From positions 248,001-312,000 of the forward strand of contig LUVW01000020.1 of the NCBI GenBank assembly GCA_001661515.1: a DNA stretch of 64,000 bases, given 5' to 3'. The notes below the pieces were generated by a model. It did not search any database, was not told where the DNA came from, and worked only from the letters and a program-made list of their open reading frames with translations. Position 1 is the first letter of the stretch. Every line of letters begins with the position of its first letter. This document shows positions 44,701 through 53,504 of this stretch, piece by piece. The DNA is from Capniomyces stellatus. Its lineage: Eukaryota > Kickxellomycota > Harpellomycetes > Harpellales > Legeriomycetaceae. The translations under genes and the position numbers were made by a program.

Positions 44701-46332
44701 ATCCAAAACCACCAGCCCCGGGTGCCTAAGCGTGCTGTTGTAGTTCCCTAGCGTACTAGTGTTTCCTGCATCTGCCAGCCGCTTGCCGTCGTTTTCCTTT
44801 CTGCCCTTACCCTCTGTTTTCGTATCATTTCTGTCCCTGCTCCCCGCGTCATTTAGGTCCATTGAATCCACTCTTAGTGTTGACCCAGTCTCGTCCTTGG
44901 TCTTGGTCTTGGATTTCACCAAAGGTGCCATGCCGCCTTGTCCACTTACTCCCTCCCCGCTAGCCTTATCTCTGCTCATCTGCCCAACCATCGCCCTTAC
45001 GCCCTTCTCGTTTGCTCTCGACATATTACTGTTCTTGATTCTTGTTGCTGTTTTTGTCTGCTCTCTAACTCTCTCTCTCATTTGGTGGCCATACGACGCC
45101 TTTGCCACCGAAAACCTAGCCATCCAGTTGCTCTTGGCGTCTGATGTTGTTGCCACAAACATTCTGGCTGTGTTGTGGTTTCCCGAAACATATAGCTGGA
45201 ACCCTGGCGCTGCTCCTGTCGATATCATCCCCGAATAGTCTTTGGACAGCGTTGACGTTTGTGTCATTACCGAAGATACCGACTGGTTTCCTATCGAGTA
45301 CATGCTGCTTCTGCTCGACGAAATCCCCCCAAACTGGCCCTGCGACCTGATTCCTGTAAAATTCACTGTTGTCGACTCAACCACATCCACGTTCTTTAAA
45401 CTATACACCGCATGGCTCTTCCACTTTGTAAAGTACCCCTTGCCTTTAATTCCCAGCTCTGCACTTACCAGCGACGAATTATCTGTGGCCACTGGTCTTG
45501 CCACTTTGCCAAATCTCAGCTTGTTGCTAACTGCCCCAAAAAAACTCGATGCTCTCCCCTCCTTCACCCACTTTCTCTTTAGCACCACCAACGTGTCGTC
45601 AAATATCAGTACACACACATATCTTTTGAACTTCAAGCTCCTCATATCAACCTCCGTAAAACACTCCCCAAACACGTACCTCTCGCATAACGGCTGGTGG
45701 ATTACTCCCTCTGATACCGTTGGCTCAAACAACACCCCCCGCGATCCAGAATCTACCTCTGCTGGTGTTAAAGGCATTCCTGTATGATGCAACGCCCCCT
45801 CTATATACCCCCTCTCTATACTCTCCCCTATAAACAGCGCCTTCAACGCGCTCTCTGGTGGTGGCTTGTAGAAAAATAGCTTTGCCCCCTTCAACACTAC
45901 TCGATACACTCTCCAGCTTCGCCCAAGCGCCGAACTTAGCGATGCCCCTGACATTATATCCGTCTTTTTGCTTAAATACCCCTCCTTGATAATCACATTC
46001 CCCAACACACTGCTTTGCTTGGACATTAGCGACAATCCATCCAGCATCTCCTCCAACTTCTTTCCCTCATGTACATCTTCCCCCATCCGTCTGCTCGCTC
46101 CCAGCCCACTGTTTCCTGAAACTATTCTTCGCCCTAAAGACCCTCCTCCCCATTTCCACCCACTTTTATTTTCCTTCATCTCCTCTATATTCTTTTCTGT
46201 CTTTTCTGGCACACGCCGCCCCATTATACTACGCTTCAGATTGCTTCCAAATACTGAAAGGGGCCGCGACATGTTTTTATTCTGGCTCTGTTGGCTCATT
46301 TCGCTGTTTTTCCAGCCACCGCTCCAACTCAT
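35734..46332 (-). CDS. Giant intronless PH / double RasGEF-like / RhoGAP signalling protein, 3532 residues
   Basis: One uninterrupted frame from ATG 46332 to TAA 35734. Order, approximate residues: PH domain 110-190 (IIKEGYLSKK ... WRVYRVVLKGAKLFFYKPP); second PH-like region 315-410; RasGEF N-terminal-like segment 545-600; RasGEF catalytic-like region from DPVELAQQAYLF (755) to HHLLVELPAS and SAIARLRETWSLV (865-930); second RasGEF-N-like helix MAFLRAFLATYRHFCVDLDI (1750) with a second catalytic-like region 1987-2400 (SPMEVLSALNRL, IRMWAIQQIAD, FTRAWNQIAVDHH); coiled coil 2828-2890; short PH-like segment 3110-3150; RhoGAP 3258-3452 with GIYRVSGSASEVSKL holding the arginine finger and SNLALVFGPSLL. 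Between them are Asn/Ser-rich linkers and an SQ repeat (about 1472-1490). Such a protein would link Ras-type activation to Rho-type inactivation at membranes. RhoGAP is certain; RasGEF activity is inferred, as key catalytic residues were not verified. Confidence 0.9.
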   Translation of the reverse strand: MSWSGGWKNSEMSQQSQNKNMSRPLSVFGSNLKRSIMGRRVPEKTEKNIEEMKENKSGWKWGGGSLGRRIVSGNSGLGASRRMGEDVHEGKKLEEMLDGLSLMSKQSSVLGNVIIKEGYLSKKTDIMSGASLSSALGRSWRVYRVVLKGAKLFFYKPPPESALKALFIGESIERGYIEGALHHTGMPLTPAEVDSGSRGVLFEPTVSEGVIHQPLCERYVFGECFTEVDMRSLKFKRYVCVLIFDDTLVVLKRKWVKEGRASSFFGAVSNKLRFGKVARPVATDNSSLVSAELGIKGKGYFTKWKSHAVYSLKNVDVVESTTVNFTGIRSQGQFGGISSSRSSMYSIGNQSVSSVMTQTSTLSKDYSGMISTGAAPGFQLYVSGNHNTARMFVATTSDAKSNWMARFSVAKASYGHQMRERVREQTKTATRIKNSNMSRANEKGVRAMVGQMSRDKASGEGVSGQGGMAPLVKSKTKTKDETGSTLRVDSMDLNDAGSRDRNDTKTEGKGRKENDGKRLADAGNTSTLGNYNSTLRHPGLVVLDGEVIGGPVQALIHEAIFSSGKMEPASQGFIVALVATYDQFVKNEEFLGEVERLSHLIDFSQTESAAYIDKLFYLISQLCRYYAFQYNESQIESLKLIVDRVFKSVQARAKECEELTEEMEGMVSMESQQVSRYAVASRYEKLAQAAENKGSLPSPTIRVSSNVNKSELLGQALDYAGKNGAEKKASNDVSKLKGEHHRLGLTGLSPGVLIKVDPVELAQQAYLFHAEILVDVDVLQVKQYLSRPTVAQKDKNALPSLLTMRASSHERDGGSQASTVFRRQNAQNLSAEGAFGDVELAKTRELKVESAISVFFTIDQPHFFTRLVCHHLLVELPASNSVQRGAVLLHWIKVGESSRILGDAISWAAIALAVTSSAIARLRETWSLVPLEWKVLVVNEWIPVLLENGLYTASLDSVYKDDKPLQPLVIEPENKKIRTPLPLYGLIRHGVERAGQTAVRRLNGGSSHADFVSEGDVLFVRYRRMYTVAKDAVSQLKASSNSRNEQLSRLQQCLMDSEYGQAEGLQGQSAAECQLLSSSDSINVVKSSRAKTRTFTDSAALVVIPEVQTYFKNLANSSILFFDKESSKLNINYNIQYLLAQSLQCEPSITDLYDEMIFADLAEEEALKSGLVGKVATVRTEKGLRLSTAAILPLVCPEIVPSTNVLQWINPLKRTSSNVWKTKGAKPGSKAESKLLKPAATTTVASTNGSKLSKSVVSSSNSKKNRNSNPIDSKAVAKFPDYVVGSNMTDSRTDFKGAKYTRNHQKSAASEQTNSLVAQPGLEAFKKENKGSDLSKRISLTLPSLEPISLLPLTLEGSPVSGTHPALVSAYSRVRGHTTQDSITQLEPSGSGFLLDFPAPHRRSQSIPRSLETFFEFPDITSKELSLGKTEKPGNKLDDVRSGDAGKENKGQNVVHGKGRSNKDSGNGNNSENQSESQSQSQSQSQSQSQSESAESEKVKAADREREIKKERENRVPYGSIGSGNDLFKSNTSHVGGSVYALNGELVLRVLKVQYATIEIRPSRRTSIDSRRSSMSSRRNSNSFAAYLNNSSAGVNADQSATSQQPSPNTTSSNNGNNNNSVDTSFNTSNSGNNTASSSAINMSINTNLASTAGNVNSTSQSGLNSAGSIGSLNLLAGISGMSSSNLMEDVSKPIGFFVQVEAGNVTQLLRVALEGLDFVDGVSSSPDSNEPVLLTTGNSPKLSIERMAFLRAFLATYRHFCVDLDIMSHMQLVCFSEDSEGVLKMNSPVIVGRCLDMLYEWSSVFIEDFMENLSLRQDALAFLQRLMGHLEELKRGFSNTGLVGTNGASGHSGCFKNMSVLEAVDGDMYRDEGCMIEQTINRLEGLSLQAHTDGGNEICLQTVLRLMARVDSLQKFALIKTLSPSGFSLSEVVLSNRLELGQKMDEKLIRLKQRQESLVLPAQMPLEPKTQQRGPDVAGGSSTNMFLIDDLSPMEVLSALNRLVQTHFSMCAQRDWHNTFSYLEAQTRVPMPWYPSKRSGGYSEEDLTISDIYQVLGHTSRRTNSMEANVTKDKNITARYRNSIGISLINSLGSRSSVSNDSANANSGSSINSSSGGSGGNSSDSNALVGFMPNSIQNLLKLHSCIRMWAIQQIADTKIDLAERLHRIKFFLYIIHLCRTIKEQSASRAFEAALSSQPHSNLSPSLGFSVGGNELNTNIAGSRRGGPLNSGSSGMGHKMSNSRNRGFSSSNSNSTTSLSTNTGSAPTTPANPGSGSGSAANATGNSSSGKQAKLPHRRSARRASNNRDSRYVPSFVERSIASALVSPESRMFTRAWNQIAVDHHVTLSTLELLLKGVRDWSFDRWFHSKSALITGEAMIPTSEMADFDAMNFQSSDNIPINEDFFVPCVGWLLENIISLCYDSPDLVEIPQANGQQQQLINFNKRQNVHMMMGVCYQLSERCVDSVALPVVQRIDLSTMKAQLSGFLYTFKQLKSLANEENTVPLYAESINNNNHSSNNSGNSGNYTSSVQPDMSCSYNQQVTNSYNYLNQTPAYEKNSVNKGINLGVSGTNNNNNNNASNNNSSGSSSNAGSSNIGGSGFLGGSNSLASNKIRMLGSRITKSKSNLAQNNYLAGISNNNTANAKINLGNIGAGGSIGASASKSFSPAPRSTRSVTISPHLIQNNLFNSIGSSQTQKPGSNGVANTFSKLSPESKEYGTTSNSSKTKLATNSRDTVLLANSNPSLGLGSNSGARIVLDSNTNSEYVNIGIVNNSFGGNSTGQPSLNTAQQHLQPSNSSTGSNTNSGRLFNYLMAANSGQSGIVISLVKPFSRLVQDEQEKQRHESLERQRMEKEYRDRKQLLEKIENERTKLLRKQLKEQQQRNAKNQPLLKMTNLMNKVEFNNNNSNSSINIHNDINTNSSNSTSTESANDANRNNIAVEYDIISNSTDNASILSTAPFNTTSTGYDSSSSNNNNISNQSQINGINSSPIKHSSSDYQDANLLQTQNQPNSSFDPNNSTDNIRRTNSGSNLFAKGSGQSLDGVAIKQSVTIPNRESSINSNYVTSQSNESNANTHTNAHTITRTNTNPSANSQKPANVINLINSTITIEQNIKRDFVFRIVTEEGGQHFLQAPSESELDDWIVAMRDAATEAAARRLTLFVQEAKKRGSISSPINIDSNNSLDLRHYPIQPGSGNQASASASASASVTNTNSSPLSNYFMGNGISASPNSIHGASSFTNKHQKQSQNTSIAKSKSRAFGADLTALMPDPQIPPVVLTRCISEIEKRGLNEVGIYRVSGSASEVSKLRAMFNNDASGIDISPDTFADINVVAGVLKQFLRDLPEPLIPFNLYTGFINAADINDYDERLWAIKDLIGALPQRNFVVLKALVEHLERVTDYEEVNHMYGSNLALVFGPSLLHPPPGDSNFVLAMSNLGQAQSIVKNLILQYHWLFDVEEEVEVDPTVQYSDQLTSNNAGGTLIAGQFEDLVGVTADSGVAGNGVGLSTSGSRLSGGNDIIGLGQIGGMVRSIN
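41860..41912. repeat. In-frame TTGGCT hexanucleotide repeat (Ser-Gln tract)
   Basis: About seven GCTTTG units on the plus strand, coding SQSQSQ on the minus strand inside the giant gene. A similar AGGCAG array codes Ala/Ser at 36708-36738. Confidence 0.9.
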
Positions 46333-49130
46333 TATTTCTTATTCTTTTTCTTATTTCTCTTTTTTCTATTCTCTTACAATCTATCTCTATTATCGACAAC
46401 AATGTTTGTCAATTTAATCATACACAAAGTCGAACCGCTCTCTTTGCAAGCTCTTGTACGCTTAATCTCCAAGCTTTATTTCTCTGCTCTTTCTCTTCTA
46501 CACACCTTTTTCCTCTTGTGCTGTCCTAGTACAATACAGCTAGATATTGCTCTGATTTGTCAATATGAACTGCTTTTAAGCTTTAAAAACTGCACCTATC
46601 TATCCCTGTTGATTTTTGGTACATTACAGCGCATAAAATTAGACTTGCTGGTTGTCAAATTTCGCCAAATAAAATTACAGTGCATACTGCATACTGCATC
46701 ATAATCTCATTCTATACCATATGCAACTATCAATGATCTTTACCCTTTAATTTACTTGTTCATGCAACTGTGCCTCTGCTCAATCTTTTTTTTTTCTTTT
46801 TACAACCTAACCCTTTTTTTTACTCTTGGTATTTTCTTGCCCAAACCAAGACCCAGTGTTTTTTTTCCTCCCACTCTATCAGAACAGACGCTGTTTTGCT
46901 TATCTATAGTTTTATTTGTTGTTGAAAATCATTTAGTTGAGCTACAGCATGCTCTTCAGACTATTCATTACAAGGCTATTCATTTATTAATTCGAAATCT
47001 AAATCGAGACCTTTTTATAAAGGCAAAAGGATTTTATGCAGTTATCATTAACGAGTGCAAGTGTATTGTGAAATGAGTTCTTTGGGCCTGCCACTGCACT
47101 CTCCTCCCAGCTAGTCCCAGAATATACCGTTATTAACACTGGGCTACTTTAAACCTGCTCAAGAGCATCCGAACTTACTTTTCAAATCTGCTTTTCCCTT
47201 TTAGCGGAAAAGAGGTATACTTGCTTGGCCACCGAATACTATGCCTTACCTTTATCCTACTTTTCTCTTACTTGCTTTTAAAAATAGACAGCCCTTCTGC
47301 CGTAAACGCTTGTTCTGTTCTTTTTGGCACCAGCTTGGAATAAACTGTATTACTGTTATTCTTCGCGTTTTAATATCAAATAGGACGCTGACCAGCAAAA
47401 AATGTTGGTTTGTTTAGACTACTCAAGTCTTCTTTTTTGAAACTAGTCACTATCCTTATTGCTTTTATTCCTGATATTTCTATCTTTCCGATTATTACTA
47501 TCTCTTTTACTGTTTCTACTATCTTTTCTAGTTTTTATTGTTTCTATGATTGCTGCTTTACCATCTTTGCCATAATTCCGCATGCTTTTGTTGATGCTTT
47601 TTTAATTACTGCTTTAGCCTTTGCATTTACAATTAATTTATCTCGTTTCTTTTTTTTTTTCTGTTAATTTCTTGGATTTCTTTGGCATTTCTTGTTCTTT
47701 CTTTTACTCTTCACCTCATTCCTTCAATAGGTAAACAGTCATTCGCCCAGTTACCTATTACAAATTACCAGCCTTATTTAATAATCTGTATTTTTAGTTT
47801 TGGTTATTGCCGAACTTTCCATTTTTAATTATATTCGATTTCTTTTTTTTTTCACATTACATTTTGATTTTTTTCTCGCTATTTTTTTTTCAACAACTAT
47901 TTATGTGATCTTTATTTTCATTTTGGTTTTTGGCAAATTACATTACGAATCCTTCACTGTCTTTTGCCAATTTTTTTTTGATTTTTTTTCTTTAAACATT
48001 GCTTGAGTTGACTGTTCAGCAAATCCCATTCCATTTCTTTTATAAATTTATAATGTTGACTTATTTTTAATCCAACTAATTGTAAACTTGATCATTGATT
48101 TTAAATTTCCATTACAATTAACGAAAAAGTGTTTGTATGAGCAAATAGAAAGAGTAATCGAAAAAAAAGCAACAAAGATCCAAATTTTAATTACTGCTGT
48201 TTTTTCTTGTTTTTATTATTATTACTATTCTCATTAATCAAAAGCTTCTTTATTAGCATCCAAAGTCTATTGCAATTCTATATTCTGTTGAATAATTTTA
48301 CATCCCTTGCTGTTCTTCAAGTCTAATTACTTTTCTATAATAGCCCAATTACTCTGCCACCTCTACCAAAAAATAAACCAGCTTAATACACTTACCTAAC
48401 CTTTACATCATCTATCTTCTTTACCTTGCTTTAATTGCTAATGATTGACACAATTCAAACCATTTTTTTTAGTGATCAAACATTATTCCAAGAAAGCCCC
48501 GTCTTTCACTAGCTTACTAAAGATCTTTTGTTACTTATTAACGCACGTTGCCCGGCGTGTCTTGAAATACAAATTACCTGATTCTACACAACTAAAACCA
48601 TTTTGTCTGCTTCGAGCGCTAGTAATCAACTAGTGGAGCTCTCTTCTTACCTTTACTTATTTACAGCTAAATGTAACTTTAATAAAGCTGTGTGGTACAG
48701 TGACACTACCACCCAAGATATCAAATTCAAAGCTTTACTTGCTAATAAAACTCCACCCTATCAAAATAGGCTAAAACAAATCAACGTTACATAATATCTT
48801 TCTACTAAAATCTCAAACTTTCAAGCCCGACCACTACACTTGCAACTTACAAACAAGCTGACCTTGAGCTATTTTAGTTCAAGTCTGTAGTAAAACTAGA
48901 TTAATCGTATACATACCGACCAATCCAAGTTGGGTTCGACTAGGTATGATATTTTCAGCATTGAATCATCTAATTACTTTGCCTTCTTTTACTTTCTCTA
49001 CTTGCTACTAGTCATTAGGTAAACAAACAATCTTTCAAAAGGAAAGCTCGCTGTCACGCTTTTAGCTTTCCCACTGTACCATCCCACTCTTTGTTACCCT
49101 GTCATTAGCACTTTCACATCTTCTCACATC

Positions 49131-49170
49131 TTCTATCTCTTCTATCTCTTCTATCTCTTCTATCTCTTTT
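49131..49170. repeat. TCTTCTATC nine-base repeat
   Basis: Four to five tandem units ending in a TTTTGCTGC repeat. Confidence 0.88.
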
Positions 49171-50134
49171 GCTGCTTTTGCTGCTTTTGTTTGAGGTGAT
49201 TTAAGCACACACACACCCATTTGATCATTTAAGCTTTAGTATATATTTACTGAAGCTTTGATGCAAGCACCGTGTCAAATATGTCGATAACTTTGAACTG
49301 ATCTTACTTTTTTAAAGATTAAGGTGAAATTTTCTTTTGCCTTTTACAATCAATTTAATCTCGTACATTTCACCAAAACTGTTTCAATCTACCAAACAGC
49401 ACTAATGAATTGTCAAATTTTTCTTTATGAGTTTTATTAATATTATTTCCCATGCTTTTAATTTCGAGTGAATAATTTTATTTTATTAATAGTTTTATCA
49501 ACCTTTAGCTCAATCTAACTAACACTTGCCAATTATAACAATTTCCCTAATTGCGTATTGGCCAACTTTATTTACTTCATTCAATGTTTAGCATTCAGCT
49601 GTTTGAAAAAGTTGTTTTTATTTTCTGCTGCCTACTTTTCCGTCCATTCTCAATATTCGAATAAATCTACAAAATCAGTTATCTCGTCAGAATTAGCACC
49701 AATACCATCTTAATCCGCTATTTTTCAGCGTTTTACTATTGCCCTGGTTCCACATTTAATTTCCGTAAACTGATCGCCAAACTAAATTAGGATACTGATG
49801 ACAAATATCTTCAAAACTAGAAAACATTTAATGCACACGCCTCACACACCGCAGTAGACAACCATTCGTCACCGGATTTTATTTACAGCAACTACGCTTC
49901 CGATTCCATTACTGTTGTGCCTCAACTAACCGTCTTTTTGTTGGCCTTTGGCTTCCGTTACTGCTTTTTATCAATACGTATACGTCATATTCCAAACCAA
50001 AATACTACACGATCTAGGGTTTTAATGAAAATCACCACTCTGACTTTTATACTCCCAACTCCATTCTTTGTTAATGATTGTGGCAACTTGGAGTGACATT
50101 AACGAATAGACCATACGTGTTTGTCTAATGATGA

Positions 50135-50335
50135 TATCATCATTGTTAATATTTTATTACTAGTATTATTATTGACGTTATTATCATTATTGGAGTTATT
50201 ATTGGAGTTATTATTGACGTTATTATTGACGTTATTGTTTGTGGCATTGTTATTGTTTGTGGCATTATTATTGTTGGTGGTATTATTATTGTTAGTGGTA
50301 TTATTATTGTTGGAACATTATTAGTTTAATTATTA
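50135..50335. repeat. ATT/GTT trinucleotide-rich tract
   Basis: About 200 bases of imperfect TTATTATTG and TTGACG/TTGGTG units just downstream of the third ABCA gene. It reads as a leucine/valine frame on the plus strand, which is an artefact of the repeat. Confidence 0.88.
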
Positions 50336-50444
50336 TTAATGGTATTATTAGTGCATTTGGATGTTCTATAAATCGTGAAATGTTTTTTTTTCTAGTGAAA
50401 AAAGCACAAATAAAGGAGTTTAGCACTATAAAGGCGGCATCGAT

Positions 50445-53400
50445 CTACTCTGGGTCAATATCAAGGTAGTTTACAACATCCATAAACACGTCGTTCATAG
50501 ATCCTTGACTGATCCCCCAGTCATTGATACCATATTTGTTGCAATTTTTGCTGATTTCTTTAAACAAACTTGCAACCAAGCCATCATAGGGTTTAAATTT
50601 CCAGCTCATCAGGCTGAAGCTTCGTTTTATGATAGTTGAGTTTTGGGGCAGTAATGGGTTGATATAATTCTCAACTTGTGTGAAATTACTCCTATTGGTT
50701 GAAACTGTGAGGATAAACCCGCCACCGTACAAGTGCTTGAGTCTTTCCTTTGTGCCAATACATCTTAAAATACCTCCTTCTATAATGCTAATCCTTGTGC
50801 ACAGCACTTCAACCTCCTCCATATTGTGCGAGGTGAGGATTATGGTTTTATCCTTTTTGTTGTTATTGATTATGTCCCAAATTGACCTGCGTGTTTTAGG
50901 ATCCAAGCCAGTTGTAGGCTCATCAAGGAATACAACGCTTGGGTCTCCAATAAACGCAATAGCAATACTGAGCCTACGCCGCTCCCCGCCAGATAACTTG
51001 TGCGCCAATCTGCCACAAATATGGTTCAGATTCACGCTATTTACGGCTGCATCAACAACATCCTTTTCCTTGTGCGGTGATACGCCTTTTAATCTCGCAT
51101 AAAAATACAAATGCTCGGATATACTCATGTTGTCCCACAAAACATCGTGCTGTAGACATACGCCTATATGCTTGTGTATCTGGTCCATTTCTGTCACCAC
51201 GTCAAAACCTGCTAAAGACGCTTTGCCCGAGGTTGTGCTATAAATCCCAGTCAAGATAGATATGATTGTAGACTTTCCTGAGCCATTTGGCCCAATTAGC
51301 CCAAAAATCTCGCCCCTTTCAACTGCAAAGGTGACATCTTTAACAGCAACCTTCCCATTAGAATAAACCTTTCTCAAGCTCTTAAGAACAACAGAGCAAT
51401 TTTTTGAATACTCGCCTCTATTAACTCTAGCTCTTTCCTCTCCAACACCAATATCTTCTAAATCCAAGTCCTCTTTAGCTTGGCTTTGCGCAACATTACC
51501 AACAAAGCGGGAGCTTTCTAGCCATCCATCCAACAAGGCTATCCAGTTTTTCTGTGTCCCAAACTCGCTTGGCAGTGCTTTGTGTAAAAACAAAGCCAAG
51601 GCAAAATAGAAAAGCCACCCCAGTACCATGGATATAATAATTTCAGATAGCGGGTCGCCAATACCAAGGTCCCAGAGAGAATATCCTGGACGATATGTGG
51701 ATAGAGCTACGTTGTTCATAACCACCAATGCACGGTACATGGCAAACGGAGGCCATATGTAGTACCAATACGACATGGCATTGGTGTGGATCATTGAAAC
51801 CGCAGAGTCTATTGTTATGCTCCAGATGAGCAGCAGAAACACGATGATCAGACTTGTGCGACTTTTCTTGAACAATGTTCCAAGCGCAAACGAGAATGAT
51901 ATTTGTAGATTGGCCCAGATAAAAAACACAAGTGCCAGCAAAACAAATTGTGTTCCCATCATCATCTCAAGCTTAAATATAAACCCGCCGACCAAAAAAA
52001 ACACAAGTGAGCAAACGGACAAAATCAAGAAATGCACGTAGTGCGCAAGGTAGTATTGAAACAACCCTAGCCCATGTATCTGCATCATTATAAGGATTTT
52101 GTCTTCCTTCTCCTTGACCAAAACAAAAACAAAGATGCAGATCAAGAACGATATTCCAAATGGATACAAAGTTGCACCCAGTAGTTTGCTTATTGGGACC
52201 GAATACGCCATTTTGGAAAACTGGGGCATTGCGCGCAATCCATGAACTATCGAGGCAGACATTTGCCCAGTTGATGATCTTAAAAAAGCTGTGCCCAGTT
52301 GCGTTTGCTGGTTAATCATTCGTTCTTGAATGCTTGGATACATTCCTGTGCTCACTATCTGTGGGTTATCTCCTATTTGCAGCGTGTATTTCCAGCTCAG
52401 CTCCCTGGGGTCCACCTTGTCAAATAGAATGGATCCCCAAGGCATATCACTCAAAGCCTTTGACAAAACAGCCACACTTTCGGCAAGCACCTTTGAATTG
52501 GTGGAGTTTAACGTGGTGTACATACTCAAATCCAATATCTCGGACTTGTTTGATTCAATGTTGCTTATTGTCTTCCGGATCCTGGCAGCTAGCAGATCAT
52601 CCATATCATTCACACTGTTGCTTTGGGGGTTTATGGGTTCAAACCACGGAGCCGGTTTTAATCCTTTTATCACATCCAGCTCTTCACTCGTTTTGCTTTT
52701 TTCAAAATTAACCCAGAACTTTGTATCAATCATGCTGAGCAGCCCGCTCCCATTTCGCGAGTTCAGTGCATTCCTTGTGTTCTCGCTGGAAATTATGCTA
52801 TATAGTGCGTCTCTGTTTAGCCTGCCGCCATTCTCCATTATCTCTTTTGAAACGGGGATCATTTGTGCCTCAGGCTGTAGCCCAGCTCCTCCCTCGGGTG
52901 CATCCTTAACATAGAACCACGGTTGTTTTTGCAATATTATAAGCTTGTAGTAGTTTTCAAACAGAAAAAGTAGGTCAAACCACCCCCCCTTTGGATCAGG
53001 TTTCCCTGTGGTATCTTTTCGCAAGCTCAAATCAATTCCAGGGTTGGATTCGTAAGGAACATTAAAGCTGTAATCGCTATCGTACGACCACACGCAACTC
53101 TGCTCTATAATGCTAGAAATACTGTGTCTAAAGTCTTTTTCTAACTCGACCAGGTTCTCTGGTAGGTAGTAAAAGTTTGTCATGTAGATTGGTCTACCTT
53201 TCAAGTAGTTGGGAGTTAGGTTCCCCTTATACTCGGGCAAGCGACTTCTGCTGCCAAGAGGCATATTGTATACATCATTTACTCTTTCGTTTGCGCAGAT
53301 CAAGTAAGAGCGCTCGACAAAAGTCTTACTAACTATGCTTATCACTATCAGCCCCAGGACTCCGCCACTGATAACCATTATAAAGGGACATAGTGCTACA

Positions 53401-53504
53401 CACACCAGGTTAACCAATGCCTGGTGTCTTTGGTATGACAGCTTGCTTCTTGCCAACGCTCTTAGCTGGTAGGACTTTTTATTTTCCGGTTTGATGTTTT
53501 CCAT
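50445..53504 (-). CDS. Half-size ABCA-type ABC transporter, diverged single-exon paralogue
   Basis: One frame of 1019 residues from ATG 53504. It aligns along its whole length with the two inverted copies: N-terminal YQLRALARSKLSYQRHQ against YQLRALFRSKLSYQKRQ, a first helix near 30-60, a large loop to about 430, the KEKEDKILIMMQIHGL segment between membrane helices, and one NBD with Walker A GPNGSGKST (about 731), signature LSGGERRRLSIA (about 836), Walker B VVFLDEPTTGLDP, H-loop TSHNMEEVE and C-terminal SMNDVFMDVV. Unlike the other two it has no intron at the KDTTGKPDPKGGWF position, where they are spliced. Codon usage is more AT-rich than in the pair. All catalytic motifs are intact. Substrate unknown. 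Confidence 0.92.
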   Translation of the reverse strand: MENIKPENKKSYQLRALARSKLSYQRHQALVNLVCVALCPFIMVISGGVLGLIVISIVSKTFVERSYLICANERVNDVYNMPLGSRSRLPEYKGNLTPNYLKGRPIYMTNFYYLPENLVELEKDFRHSISSIIEQSCVWSYDSDYSFNVPYESNPGIDLSLRKDTTGKPDPKGGWFDLLFLFENYYKLIILQKQPWFYVKDAPEGGAGLQPEAQMIPVSKEIMENGGRLNRDALYSIISSENTRNALNSRNGSGLLSMIDTKFWVNFEKSKTSEELDVIKGLKPAPWFEPINPQSNSVNDMDDLLAARIRKTISNIESNKSEILDLSMYTTLNSTNSKVLAESVAVLSKALSDMPWGSILFDKVDPRELSWKYTLQIGDNPQIVSTGMYPSIQERMINQQTQLGTAFLRSSTGQMSASIVHGLRAMPQFSKMAYSVPISKLLGATLYPFGISFLICIFVFVLVKEKEDKILIMMQIHGLGLFQYYLAHYVHFLILSVCSLVFFLVGGFIFKLEMMMGTQFVLLALVFFIWANLQISFSFALGTLFKKSRTSLIIVFLLLIWSITIDSAVSMIHTNAMSYWYYIWPPFAMYRALVVMNNVALSTYRPGYSLWDLGIGDPLSEIIISMVLGWLFYFALALFLHKALPSEFGTQKNWIALLDGWLESSRFVGNVAQSQAKEDLDLEDIGVGEERARVNRGEYSKNCSVVLKSLRKVYSNGKVAVKDVTFAVERGEIFGLIGPNGSGKSTIISILTGIYSTTSGKASLAGFDVVTEMDQIHKHIGVCLQHDVLWDNMSISEHLYFYARLKGVSPHKEKDVVDAAVNSVNLNHICGRLAHKLSGGERRRLSIAIAFIGDPSVVFLDEPTTGLDPKTRRSIWDIINNNKKDKTIILTSHNMEEVEVLCTRISIIEGGILRCIGTKERLKHLYGGGFILTVSTNRSNFTQVENYINPLLPQNSTIIKRSFSLMSWKFKPYDGLVASLFKEISKNCNKYGINDWGISQGSMNDVFMDVVNYLDIDPE

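Larger units (their letters stand above)
46333..50444. other. 4.1-kb T-rich region, no gene recognised
   Basis: Lies between the start of the giant gene and the 3' end of the third ABCA gene. The plus strand is strongly pyrimidine-rich, which produces open frames of 60-137 codons (46291-46704, 46756-47076, 47410-47667 and others) rich in Phe, Leu and Ser; none shows a conserved motif and their composition follows the base skew. Probably the upstream region or leader of the giant gene. Repeats at 49131-49170 and 50135-50335. Confidence 0.55.

Noticed and set aside
36788..45787. Many plus-strand open frames over 100 codons across the giant gene
   Set aside because: Shadows of the minus-strand frame; their hydrophobic runs are the complement of Asn/Ser-rich coding repeats.
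46291..47076. Long plus-strand open frames upstream of the giant gene
   Set aside because: Phe/Leu/Ser composition is explained by the T/C-rich strand; no conserved motif and no splice continuity.
48920..48955. GGGTTCGACT string resembling a tRNA B-box
   Set aside because: No A-box or cloverleaf pairing upstream at the required distance.
50121..50324. Leucine/valine-rich plus-strand frame
   Set aside because: A read-through of the ATT/GTT trinucleotide repeat, not a gene.
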